DNA from: Thermoplasmata archaeon | GTDB lineage: Archaea > Thermoplasmatota > Thermoplasmata > Thermoplasmatales > Thermoplasmataceae | Length of the DNA: 7,918 nucleotides | Assembly (NCBI GenBank): GCA_021797055.1 | Contig: JAKAAI010000081.1 | Coordinates: 1-7,918, forward strand | Direction: 5' to 3' | In this document: one piece after another, positions 1-7,093 of the stretch | How the letters are laid out: each line of letters begins with the position of its first letter | Numbering within the stretch: position 1 is the first letter of the stretch | Translations under genes and position numbers: made by a program | Notes under the pieces: generated by a model | What the model was told of the DNA's origin: nothing | What the model saw: only the letters and a program-made list of their open reading frames with translations | Database searches by the model: none

Positions 1-8
1 GGAAACCC

Positions 9-419
9 TTGACGCAAAATGATCTGACTGACAGGCTGGAGATACAGGTACGATACGCGGACATTGATTCCTATGGGCATGTGAACAATGCGATTTTTCT
101 CTCTTATTTTGAGTTGGGCAGGATTAATTTCCTCAGGAAGCATGTTTCCAAGGAAAACATTGAAAGCATGAGCATTGTTGTGGCAAGGGTAGAAGTCGAT
201 TATCTAAGTGAAATAAAGCTTGACGATAGAGTGGTTTGTGAAACATGGATATCTGCTTTGGGGAGGACAAGCCTGGTGTTTGAATCTGTTCTGAGAAAAG
301 AAGATAAGGAGGCTGCAAAGTCTAGAATAACAATGGTCCATCTTGATAAGCATGGGCGCCCCGAGCTGCTTCCGGAATATTATCGGGCACTGATCAATCA
401 TGTGGGAAGCATAACATAG
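9..419 (+). CDS. Hotdog-fold acyl-CoA thioesterase (4HBT / YbgC-like)
   Basis: This is a probable cytosolic thioesterase that hydrolyses acyl-CoA thioesters; its substrate cannot be told from sequence. The family signature is clear at residues 15-27, running R-Y-A-D-I-D-S-Y-G-H-V-N-N, where D20 aligns with the catalytic Asp of E. coli YbgC (D18). It is followed by the usual long helix (N-A-x-F-L-S-Y-F-E, about 27-40) and the later R-T-S-L-V-F-E strand (86-92). At 136 residues it has normal length for a single 4HBT domain. The start is uncertain: TTG at 9 is the only usable start in the window, no ribosome binding site is visible before it, and the frame stays open to the left edge, so the true start could lie outside. 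The 3' end overlaps the convergent CPBP-like gene by 22 bases. It has no evident functional link to the oxidase operon. Confidence 0.88.
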   Translation: MTQNDLTDRLEIQVRYADIDSYGHVNNAIFLSYFELGRINFLRKHVSKENIESMSIVVARVEVDYLSEIKLDDRVVCETWISALGRTSLVFESVLRKEDKEAAKSRITMVHLDKHGRPELLPEYYRALINHVGSIT

Positions 420-1027
420 GGTATCCAGCCGGGTATTGGAGGGGAAAAATACACTATGTCAAATAGCGACAGGTGAATAATCAGGTCGAGATAGATAGAC
501 CCTCTTGTATATGCGAGAACACCGTAGAGAATTCCCATGCTGAACATGTCCACGACGTATAGCGGTGCATAAAGTCCGGGATATCCGCCCGGCTCGAAGA
601 TGATGTAGTTCATGTATAGCAGCATGAAAAGTACCGCCTGTATAATAACTGCATATTCTCTCCTAACGTAACGGGAGAGCATGTTAAAGACAAGAAACCG
701 GAAATTGATTTCGTCTATAATCGCAATTCCATAAAACATGTCAAATGGAGAGTACCTGTTGAATGCAAAAATACACCCCCATATGAAAAGCGCTGTAACA
801 AAAATAGTCCAGTCCTTGCTTTCTATGTTCCTTAATGCGTTCTTAACAAGACCATGATCGCTTCCTATTGTTATGATAAGAAGCAAAGGGACAATAAACA
901 GATAAAGGTAATATAATGTGGCACTGAGTCCCGGATGAAGCATGAATCCTAAAAAAGAGTAAAAGAGAAGGTATACAACTGCTTCAGTCAGCAGAAATAA
1001 TATGAAGGTCCTTTTCCCAGCTTGCAT
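398..1027 (-). CDS. CPBP-family (CAAX protease / Abi-like) membrane protein, degenerate
   Basis: A 209-residue polytopic protein with about 6-7 hydrophobic segments. It resembles the CPBP intramembrane metalloprotease family in three places. D105-E106-I-N-F-R110 matches the EExxxR glutamate motif. F134-M-L-L-Y138 sits where the family has FxxxH. The stretch 165-185 (G-I-L-Y-G-V-L-A-Y-T-R-G-S-I-Y...H185) matches the last helix, which ends in the third-motif histidine. Two usual catalytic positions are altered: the second-motif His is Tyr138, and the Asn four residues after H185 is Phe189. It may therefore be a non-catalytic family member. It is the last gene of the oxidase operon; its start overlaps the upstream polytopic gene by 44 bases, and no ribosome binding site is seen. 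Family assignment is by motif recognition; any role in oxidase maturation is inferred from position only. Confidence 0.65.
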   Translation of the reverse strand: MQAGKRTFILFLLTEAVVYLLFYSFLGFMLHPGLSATLYYLYLFIVPLLLIITIGSDHGLVKNALRNIESKDWTIFVTALFIWGCIFAFNRYSPFDMFYGIAIIDEINFRFLVFNMLSRYVRREYAVIIQAVLFMLLYMNYIIFEPGGYPGLYAPLYVVDMFSMGILYGVLAYTRGSIYLDLIIHLSLFDIVYFSPPIPGWIPYVMLPT

Positions 1028-2408
1028 TTACAATAAGAGATAGATTTGTGATATACCACATTATCGGTAGGCTAATGATGACCAGAATGATGGAAAGGTA
1101 AAATTGGGAAGCAAGCGTAAATGCGCTCCATACAAGAATGTTGAAGGATGTTGCATAAAGGAGGACGATTCCCGACATTGAGAACATCATTGTAATATAT
1201 TCCAGAAGAACAATCCTTTCTCTTATTCTATAGGTGCTGAAAGGAATTGCTATTAATAGACCAGCGGCTAAACTGCTAAGATTCATGAGGATATAATAGA
1301 CAGAAACCTCGGTTGCAAGCATGACCAGGCTCGGAAAGTACCATATTAGCAAGAGAAAGGTTGAAAGTAATATCCATATGAGAGAATGCCTTGTCGTCTT
1401 TGCGCTTCCAAGAATGCTTATCAGGTATGTTCCTATAAGAGCACCATCGACGAACATAAGGAAGTTTATGCCAAAGAAAAATGTTTCATCATGAATAAGA
1501 CCCATAATTAGTCCGTATATCTCGATAAATGGTATTGAGAGTATGAAAACGTAACTTATTGCGCGAAGTGTCATCCTTCTTTTAGCAGCAGGGTCATGAA
1601 GTCTTATGAATCCTCTCCTGCGATTTAGCAGGAAAAACAGTGTCAATGTTGTCAGCAGCACAAGAACAAGGGACTCTACAAGCAATGGTATAACTATTAT
1701 TGAAATCAGAAGAGCGGCAAGACTTGGCATGACTGCAGTTATGGATTCGCACTGGCAGCCCAAAACAGCTCCGGCCCCGGAAAATGCGGAACCTAATCTA
1801 CCGCCACCGGAATACGATCTAAATATCCAGATATAGTTTTCAGCGATTGCAATTGATATTAATGGATAGATGAGCATTGTCGGCAGGCTGATTGTGAGGA
1901 CAAGGGCCGGAGACTGGATGACGATTCCATCATAAAAAAGGAGTGGAACACCGGCTGGCTGCTCATCGCTATATATCGAGAACATGAGAATATGGGATGG
2001 TACGCCGGAATCCATTCGAATCAAGCTTGATACAACAATCATGAAGAAGAAAACAAATGAGGAGGCTGCAAGCAGTTTCATGGTGTCTTTGCCTGACCTG
2101 CGAACGTGCAACACAGCAAGAAGAGCAACAATCGCTGCCCATGGAACAAAAAGGTAGGTGCCAAACAGAAGTACGCCGAGTGCGATGTAAAATATGAAGA
2201 CCGCATTTCCTGCGATCCTTGAGACACGTGGTGCCGGTATAAATATTAAGATTGGGGCAAGCAATAAGGCAACCTCAAGTCCAACAAAAACGGATCCAGT
2301 GCCGCTCCGGATAAAAGTGCCAGAGTAATTGGCAAAAACAAGGAAGATGGCAACTAGGCCGAAGAAGAGTGCCAGATATGATATATCTCGTTTTCGCAGG
2401 CCATTCAT
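984..2408 (-). CDS. Polytopic membrane protein with a lone CxC motif, unknown function
   Basis: I do not recognise the family. From the ATG at 2408 it has 474 residues and roughly 12-14 membrane helices spread over its whole length. I chose this start because its ATG overlaps the ctaB stop as ATGA, like most other junctions of this operon; an in-frame ATG at 2423 would add five residues (479 in all). A striking feature is a glycine/serine-rich loop (203-222 of the longer form) leading into G-C-Q-C-E-S at 222-227, just before a long hydrophobic hairpin. These are the only two cysteines in the protein. A basic loop follows near 268-283. The position directly after heme O synthase, in an operon lacking known copper chaperones, suggests a role in metal, heme or electron handling for the oxidase. 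That is inference; a transporter or structural role is equally open. Confidence 0.8.
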   Translation of the reverse strand: MNGLRKRDISYLALFFGLVAIFLVFANYSGTFIRSGTGSVFVGLEVALLLAPILIFIPAPRVSRIAGNAVFIFYIALGVLLFGTYLFVPWAAIVALLAVLHVRRSGKDTMKLLAASSFVFFFMIVVSSLIRMDSGVPSHILMFSIYSDEQPAGVPLLFYDGIVIQSPALVLTISLPTMLIYPLISIAIAENYIWIFRSYSGGGRLGSAFSGAGAVLGCQCESITAVMPSLAALLISIIVIPLLVESLVLVLLTTLTLFFLLNRRRGFIRLHDPAAKRRMTLRAISYVFILSIPFIEIYGLIMGLIHDETFFFGINFLMFVDGALIGTYLISILGSAKTTRHSLIWILLSTFLLLIWYFPSLVMLATEVSVYYILMNLSSLAAGLLIAIPFSTYRIRERIVLLEYITMMFSMSGIVLLYATSFNILVWSAFTLASQFYLSIILVIISLPIMWYITNLSLIVNASWEKDLHIISAD

Positions 2409-3283
2409 ATAACTACGAACCATATAGAAATCAGGAGTATGAGAAGGTAGAAGTTGGAGAATATGAAGGCACTCTTAAACTGTGCCGGAGCATAGTGCTT
2501 TCTACGTATCGCAAGCATGCGGTACGCAAGGTATGCATCCGATATTATTGCCATTATGTAGTAGACTATGCCCACATGGAAGATTGTACTTAGTTTGAAG
2601 ATGATAAAAAATAAAGGAAGAAGGGAGAAAAGTATCAGTATGACGGTATTTACCATGATCCAGGTGTAACCTGCCTCTATTCCCACCACGGATGGCAGCA
2701 TTGGTATATCGGCCTTTTTGTAATCATCACTCCTGTACGACGCCAGTGACCAGAAGTGAGTCGGGGTCCACATAAAGACCAGGGCAGCAATAAACAGCCC
2801 AGTTACCGATACGTTACCGCTGACTGCTGCCCAACCAGCTAGCGCAGGAAAGCTTCCCGCAACGCCTCCGATTACAATGTTCCATGTTGTTCTTCTCTTT
2901 AGTATCACGGTGTAAAGAACAAAATAGCTTAGGAAACCGAGGAAGATGAATATTGATGTCAGATAATTTATTATGAAATATGATAGCAGCATTGATCCCA
3001 GCAAAAATATCAGGGCAATAGACGCAAGAATTTTCTTGTTTCCAGCGTTTAATATATCCTGTCGGTAGCTCGTACGGTTCATCTTTCCGTCAATATCCAT
3101 ATCGTAGAGATTATTCAGTATGCTGGCAGAAAAGGATGCCAGGGTGCCAGCTACCGCAAGAGGAATCAGGTATATAATTCGTGATAAAGCCAAGGGATCG
3201 GAGAGAAAGCCAGTTACCGCTACAAGTACAACAAGAAGTGTTATTCCCCCTTTGGAAACCTGCAAGAATTCAGAAAGTTTCAT
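2405..3283 (-). CDS. ctaB: Protoheme IX farnesyltransferase (heme O synthase)
   Basis: This membrane enzyme transfers a farnesyl group to protoheme IX, making heme O for the terminal oxidase. The UbiA-superfamily signatures are complete. The first Asp-rich motif N-N-L-Y-D-M-D-I-D-G-K-M-N-R-T covers 57-71, with D61, D63 and D65. The second region W-T-P-T-H-F-W-S-L-A (172-181) leads to S-D-D-Y-K-K-A-D-I-P-M-L-P (185-197), with D186 and D187 as the second Asp pair. N135-IVIGGVAGSFPALAGW is the usual family segment between them. Length (292) and about nine helices are normal. Its ATG overlaps the stop of the upstream cupredoxin gene as ATGA, so translation is probably coupled; no separate ribosome binding site is seen. 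No heme A synthase (CtaA) is encoded here, so whether the oxidase carries heme O or A cannot be decided from this window. Confidence 0.95.
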   Translation of the reverse strand: MKLSEFLQVSKGGITLLVVLVAVTGFLSDPLALSRIIYLIPLAVAGTLASFSASILNNLYDMDIDGKMNRTSYRQDILNAGNKKILASIALIFLLGSMLLSYFIINYLTSIFIFLGFLSYFVLYTVILKRRTTWNIVIGGVAGSFPALAGWAAVSGNVSVTGLFIAALVFMWTPTHFWSLASYRSDDYKKADIPMLPSVVGIEAGYTWIMVNTVILILFSLLPLFFIIFKLSTIFHVGIVYYIMAIISDAYLAYRMLAIRRKHYAPAQFKSAFIFSNFYLLILLISIWFVVI

Positions 3284-4491
3284 TGGTTTTGTTCGTCTCT
3301 GGTTTGAATGCCAAGCAAAGAGATATAGTTAACTGGGTCAGATACGGAGCTTGGCATGTATGATATTAATGCATTTGAAGAAGAATTGGTTACGTTGACT
3401 ATACCAACGGCCGTCGAAGGATGGTAAAGATCCCAGTAGGTATAGTTTCCAGTTGACAAGAAAAGATAGTATCCCTGTGAGGTTTTAGCAGATGAGTTGA
3501 CAGATGCAACTGAGATTGATGTGCTTGAGTTCTCGCTGTTTCCAGGGTTAATTTCCAGTACATGTGTTAGGTTATCCTCGTCAATTAAGGTGAAATTGAC
3601 AAGAGTTCCCTGCGAGATAGGTATGGTGGGGTTAACTCCGCTGGACTGGCTGTAATTCCATCCGTTGAAATCAGCGTAGAGCGTTGTGTTTACCAGAGCA
3701 GTGTATATGTAAATTGTACCAAACCGGCTTGTGTTGTTGGAATTCCAGTAAACGTATTGACCTGTCTGGTTGAAGGGAATTGATACCTTACTCGTCTTGT
3801 TAGTCTCGTTTATAATCGTCGTATAGTTGGATGTATCTACCTTGGAACCGGGAGAAATCCTAAGAGCATATTTGCTTGAAGTAGTATCTTTTATCGTAAG
3901 GTTAAGTAGAGTGCTCGAAGGCAGGGCGATTGTTGGATACATGACGCCGTTTGCCGTAAGGTTGTTTTTCAGGAGATCCAGTGTCTTGCTCGAATAGTTT
4001 GCATAATGAGCGGTTGGAACAGTAACATTGACTGTTGCGTTAACGTAGATCAGGCCTACCATTGTCTCTGGGTGGACGGTGCACCAGTAAGTGTATACAC
4101 CGATTGTGTCAAAATAAGCCTTCGTGGTGGAAACATGTCCTGGAATTGTAGTGATCTGCGCTGTAGAGAGCAAAGTGTCCTGATATGACGTTTCTGAAGA
4201 ACCCGGATTTATGGTCAATGTGTGTGGTTCCCCATCCTCTTCTATCACGGTGAAAGTAACAACAGTGTTATTGGCAATGTATAAGGTTGGATTTACGGTT
4301 CCATGGTTGTAGTCCCAACCATTTGCATCGGCATAAATCGTGATATTTTGATAGTGCTTGACGCCCTTTGACGGGATCGGTGGCAATGAAAATGATTTCA
4401 CCGTGGGAGGGTTAAGCATCAATGTAAAACCGATTGCAACCATGATCAGAACTATCGCCACAAATACTACGCCTGCCTTGTTTCCTTCCAT
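3280..4491 (-). CDS. Membrane-anchored triple-domain cupredoxin (blue copper protein)
   Basis: Probable extracellular electron carrier for the adjacent oxidase. An uncleaved-looking membrane anchor (about 6-26) is followed by three cupredoxin repeats. Repeat 1 (about 47-152) has a full type 1 copper set: H90, C137, H140 and M144 in Y-W-C-T-V-H-P-E-T-M. Repeat 2 (about 168-264) has lost it: the first His is Tyr208, and the Cys/His loop reads Y-W-N-S-N-N. Repeat 3 (about 267-368) closely resembles repeat 1 (Y-A-D-x-N-G-W, E-D, I-N-P-G) and keeps H310 and H357, but Asp354 replaces Cys and Ala361 replaces Met. About twenty N-x-S/T sequons fit a glycosylated outer-surface protein. The start is secure: ATG two bases after the subunit I stop, with a strong GGAGG. 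It could be called sulfocyanin-like or plastocyanin-like; the subfamily is not certain. Confidence 0.9.
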   Translation of the reverse strand: MEGNKAGVVFVAIVLIMVAIGFTLMLNPPTVKSFSLPPIPSKGVKHYQNITIYADANGWDYNHGTVNPTLYIANNTVVTFTVIEEDGEPHTLTINPGSSETSYQDTLLSTAQITTIPGHVSTTKAYFDTIGVYTYWCTVHPETMVGLIYVNATVNVTVPTAHYANYSSKTLDLLKNNLTANGVMYPTIALPSSTLLNLTIKDTTSSKYALRISPGSKVDTSNYTTIINETNKTSKVSIPFNQTGQYVYWNSNNTSRFGTIYIYTALVNTTLYADFNGWNYSQSSGVNPTIPISQGTLVNFTLIDEDNLTHVLEINPGNSENSSTSISVASVNSSAKTSQGYYLFLSTGNYTYWDLYHPSTAVGIVNVTNSSSNALISYMPSSVSDPVNYISLLGIQTRDEQNQ

Positions 4492-4493
4492 GA

Positions 4494-6242
4494 TTATTTT
4501 CCTCCTGATACAGCGGGAACTTTATTCAGTTCAGCGCTTTGAGAATCTGTCGGACCAGTATTCCCTTGCTCGAATGCATTGTCCGTTGATGTCGACGGTG
4601 CCTTGAGCCAACTTACAGCGATATTATAAAGGAAGATGATCTGTGCGATCCCGATAATAACTCCGCCGATTATTGAGGCATCCTGGTATCCCTGGAAGAA
4701 GCCGAAGTATCCGGCAACAGCTCGTGGCATGCCGAGAAATCCGCCTACTGACCAGGCGAACGCCATTATATATGAGCCTAATGCGGTAAGCCCAAAATGC
4801 CACCTTGCCAACGAAACATTATACTTCCTCCCTCCGGTAAAGGTCGGAAACAGCATGTAGAAGGCTGCGAACGATATTCCCATGGTTATACCGATAAATA
4901 TGAAATGAAAGTGGCCTGTGACCCAATATGTTCCATGCACCTGCTCATTGAAAGGGGCAAAGGACTGCATCACACCCGTGATTCCGCCTATTATAAAATC
5001 AACGATGCCGTTGAGAACGAAAAGCATTGGAACTGTCATCCTGATGGATTTAGCTGTCCATAGAGTGGCAATAAAATTAAAAACGGTGATAGCCGACGGT
5101 ATTACAACGAGAAAAGACATTGTTGTGAAGAACGTTATCCAAGCTATTCCAAGACCGGAATTCAGGAGATGATGCCCCCATACCAATTCGCTGAGTATGA
5201 GCAGAAGACCCAGCCCCCATACACCAGAATTGTAGCTGTAAACCTTTGATCCTGTGAATTTCGGAAGTATTTCATAAATTAAGCCAAAAAATGGAATAAC
5301 AGCCATATAGACTATGGGATGCCCCCAGAACCAGAAAAGAATGGTAAAGAGAAGGGTGTTCGTACCAGTTATGAAGAATATTGGATTGAAATAGTCATAG
5401 AACAGCATTCCAAGCCCCACCATTAGGGGTGGAGCGGATGTGATTCCCATTATGACCGTGAATAGTATTGACCAGGTGAAAAGTGACATTTGATTAAGCT
5501 TTATATCAGGAGACCTGTCAAAAGCTATTATCTTTATTATCGAAACGGATGCGACCATGAGCCCTATGAATACCAGCTCCAAACCAAGAACTGCCAGCCA
5601 AGCAAACTCGCCACCGCCGACTTGGGTCAGTTCAAGAGAAAGTGGAGGATAGAAATACCATCTCAATGCCGCTCTTGATATAAGAATGAATAAACCGCCT
5701 GCTAGCCATATCCAGTATGCAAATGATGTGTAAACACCCATGGTGTCCTTCTTCAACTTAAGATGCGAAGGGAGGAGGTAAAAACCAAGACCAAGTGCTG
5801 CTCCCAGAGCAAACATGTAAATCATCAATGTTGCATGTTCCGTCATAAGGACGTTATACTGAGCCGCACCGATTATTGTTGGACTGGGTTCGGTCAGACT
5901 GACACGCATAAGGACACCGAATGATCCAGCTATGCAGAGGAATAGTATGCTTGTGAAAATATACCTCAGACCAATGCTTTTAGAATCATCATAAAGAAAT
6001 ATTTTCCAGCTTAGTTCCCTAGGCTTATCTGAGAGCTTATCTCTCACATATTCATTTGGCCTTTCGTATCCTGCTGCCTCTGCTTCTTCATGCAGGTATT
6101 CCTTAGCCGGAACTATCCTGAAATAGAAATAAAAAAGGACAATACCTATTATTCCAAGTATTATGGAAATGTAAAGCAGGTTAAGATTTGTTCCAGTAAG
6201 GCCAATAGAGGCAAGGCTAAATAAACTGCTGAAGGAAAACAT
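4494..6242 (-). CDS. Heme-copper oxidase subunit I, type B (ba3-like)
   Basis: Catalytic subunit of the terminal oxidase, which reduces O2 to water and pumps protons. Numbering counts a GTG one codon before the chosen ATG as residue 1. Low-spin heme ligands are H137 (T-E-H-A-T-L-M) and H447; the high-spin heme ligand is H445 (G-H-F-H). CuB ligands are H309, H358 and H359, and Y313 is the cross-linked Tyr. The W-G-H-P-I-V-Y motif lacks the helix VI Glu of A1 enzymes and the Y-S pair of A2 enzymes. It matches T. thermophilus ba3, as do S384 and T387 in I-P-S-A-I-T. A helix at 22-42 and a charged 45-85 linker precede the usual core. A hydrophilic tail of about 35 residues ends it. The ATG overlaps the subunit II stop (TGATG), with a weak GGTGG upstream. 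Family is certain; type B is my reading of motifs. Confidence 0.97.
   Translation of the reverse strand: MFSFSSLFSLASIGLTGTNLNLLYISIILGIIGIVLFYFYFRIVPAKEYLHEEAEAAGYERPNEYVRDKLSDKPRELSWKIFLYDDSKSIGLRYIFTSILFLCIAGSFGVLMRVSLTEPSPTIIGAAQYNVLMTEHATLMIYMFALGAALGLGFYLLPSHLKLKKDTMGVYTSFAYWIWLAGGLFILISRAALRWYFYPPLSLELTQVGGGEFAWLAVLGLELVFIGLMVASVSIIKIIAFDRSPDIKLNQMSLFTWSILFTVIMGITSAPPLMVGLGMLFYDYFNPIFFITGTNTLLFTILFWFWGHPIVYMAVIPFFGLIYEILPKFTGSKVYSYNSGVWGLGLLLILSELVWGHHLLNSGLGIAWITFFTTMSFLVVIPSAITVFNFIATLWTAKSIRMTVPMLFVLNGIVDFIIGGITGVMQSFAPFNEQVHGTYWVTGHFHFIFIGITMGISFAAFYMLFPTFTGGRKYNVSLARWHFGLTALGSYIMAFAWSVGGFLGMPRAVAGYFGFFQGYQDASIIGGVIIGIAQIIFLYNIAVSWLKAPSTSTDNAFEQGNTGPTDSQSAELNKVPAVSGGK
4501..4505 (-). 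promoter_or_regulatory. Shine-Dalgarno site of the cupredoxin gene
   Basis: The minus strand reads GGAGG followed by nine bases and the ATG at 4491. It lies inside the last codons of subunit I (the Gly-Gly-Lys end). It is the strongest ribosome binding site in the operon, which suggests that the cupredoxin is translated independently and perhaps more abundantly than the coupled genes around it. Confidence 0.8.
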
Positions 6243-6712
6243 CACGCCACCACGTTCATAAATCCCCTCATCTCATAATGATCGAGGCCACAGTATTCAA
6301 CGCATTCAAAGTAATATGATCCGATAACAGTCGGAGTGAAACTTAAAGAGTTGTTCTGACCTGGTATCGCGTATAGTTGGATATCAAGCTTTGGGATCGA
6401 CAAGTCATGTATGACGGCGAATTGCTCGGCCCCTTTTATTGAAGTTACAACCAGAACGACTGGCTTGCCTACAGTAACGTTAAAGGTATCTACGCTTTCA
6501 GTTCCGTTGCTATAAATGAAAGCCCACGACCACTGCGTTGCATCGACCCGAATAATAGTCGCATTGCTGGGATAAGTCGGATGCGCGTCCACATTCTGGG
6601 CAAGGTTTTGGTTGTGCATTGAAATATATATCACATTTCCAATTGCAGCTCCGATAAGTACTACAAGGACCCCTGCGATCCAGATAAGTTCCTTTCTGGT
6701 TTTATCGTTCAT
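6242..6712 (-). CDS. Heme-copper oxidase subunit II with intact CuA site
   Basis: Electron-entry subunit that passes electrons from a periplasmic-side donor to the heme of subunit I. One membrane helix (about 10-31) anchors an outward cupredoxin domain, the short single-anchor form seen in ba3 oxidases rather than the usual two-helix form. All CuA ligands are present: H102, then C137-V-E139-Y-C141-G-L-D-H145-Y-E-M148. An aromatic patch Q60-W-S-W-A-F-I-Y precedes it, as in other subunits II. E8, three residues before W11 at the start of the helix, may correspond to Glu15 of ba3 subunit II, the proton entry of the K-path. The ATG overlaps the upstream gene's stop as ATGA, with GGATGA six bases before it as a plausible ribosome binding site. 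The length of 156 residues is near that of ba3 subunit II (168). Confidence 0.96.
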   Translation of the reverse strand: MNDKTRKELIWIAGVLVVLIGAAIGNVIYISMHNQNLAQNVDAHPTYPSNATIIRVDATQWSWAFIYSNGTESVDTFNVTVGKPVVLVVTSIKGAEQFAVIHDLSIPKLDIQLYAIPGQNNSLSFTPTVIGSYYFECVEYCGLDHYEMRGFMNVVA

Positions 6713-6957
6713 TTAAAATCATCCCATTCATATGATGAGTCACGCTTTTTAAAAACCGGGTAAGCAAGGAGAAGAATGCTGAATAAACCGGCACCTATGC
6801 CTGTCCCTATGGTAGGCGCATTAATGTAAGCGGCCTGTAGTCCAGGATTGCCACCGTAAAATGTCTGCATCCAGAGGAAAAGAAGTTCCCCAGACACGAT
6901 TGCAGCTATTACGCCAATTATGAAAAACTGTATAACTAGTCTTTCACCAACACTCAT
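6709..6957 (-). CDS. Small two-helix membrane protein, putative oxidase accessory subunit
   Basis: I do not recognise a named family. The 82-residue product has two membrane helices (about 8-30 and 48-68), the first with a buried Glu24. A loop between them carries G-G-N-P-G (35-39). The short C-terminal tail is charged and aromatic (K-K-R-D-S-S-Y-E-W-D-D-F-K). It is the first gene of the oxidase operon and its stop overlaps the subunit II ATG as ATGA, so the two products should be made in step. This makes a small structural subunit of the oxidase the best guess, comparable in idea to the tiny subunit IIa of ba3, though longer. The start is ATG at 6957, with no clear ribosome binding site; a TATA-like box centred 26 bases upstream would make the message leaderless. 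The coding call rests on length, hydropathy and tight coupling. Confidence 0.8.
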   Translation of the reverse strand: MSVGERLVIQFFIIGVIAAIVSGELLFLWMQTFYGGNPGLQAAYINAPTIGTGIGAGLFSILLLAYPVFKKRDSSYEWDDFK

Positions 6958-6978
6958 TCCGTTGGTTATGAGTTCAAG

Positions 6979-7020
6979 TTATTTAATGGTTATTGGCCTT
7001 AGAAAAAACAGATATATTTA
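6979..7020 (-). promoter_or_regulatory. Candidate promoter(s) of the oxidase operon
   Basis: Two archaeal TATA-like boxes lie upstream of the first operon gene on the minus strand. The distal one reads TAAATATATC (7020-7011) and would start transcription near 6989, giving a leader of about 30 bases. The proximal one reads ATTAAATAA (6987-6979), centred 26 bases before the ATG at 6957, and would give a leaderless message, a common arrangement for first genes in this group. The distal box is the better TATA match; the proximal one has ideal spacing and would explain the missing ribosome binding site. Sequence alone cannot choose between them. Confidence 0.55.
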
Positions 7021-7093
7021 GCTATACGTTGATATGTGAATTAAATCCCTAAATTTTCAATCGTATATATGTAACTCCAAAAAGTGTACGTTC

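Noticed and set aside
7..18. CCTTGACGCAAA at 7-18 recurs exactly at 7348-7359, before the tRNA gene.
   Set aside because: A 12-base match is expected about once or twice by chance in a window of this size. One copy is inside a coding region and flanking bases do not extend the match, so no att site or transposon end is supported.
2409..2423. ATG at 2423 as start of the CxC membrane protein.
   Set aside because: It is possible, but it would overlap ctaB by 19 bases, while the ATG at 2408 forms the ATGA junction used elsewhere in the operon. Neither has a ribosome binding site.
4636..5172. Several plus-strand open frames of 74-88 codons inside subunit I (also others across the operon).
   Set aside because: They lie wholly within a well-supported conserved gene on the other strand, lack ribosome binding sites and promoters, and have no recognisable domains. 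They are antisense shadows.
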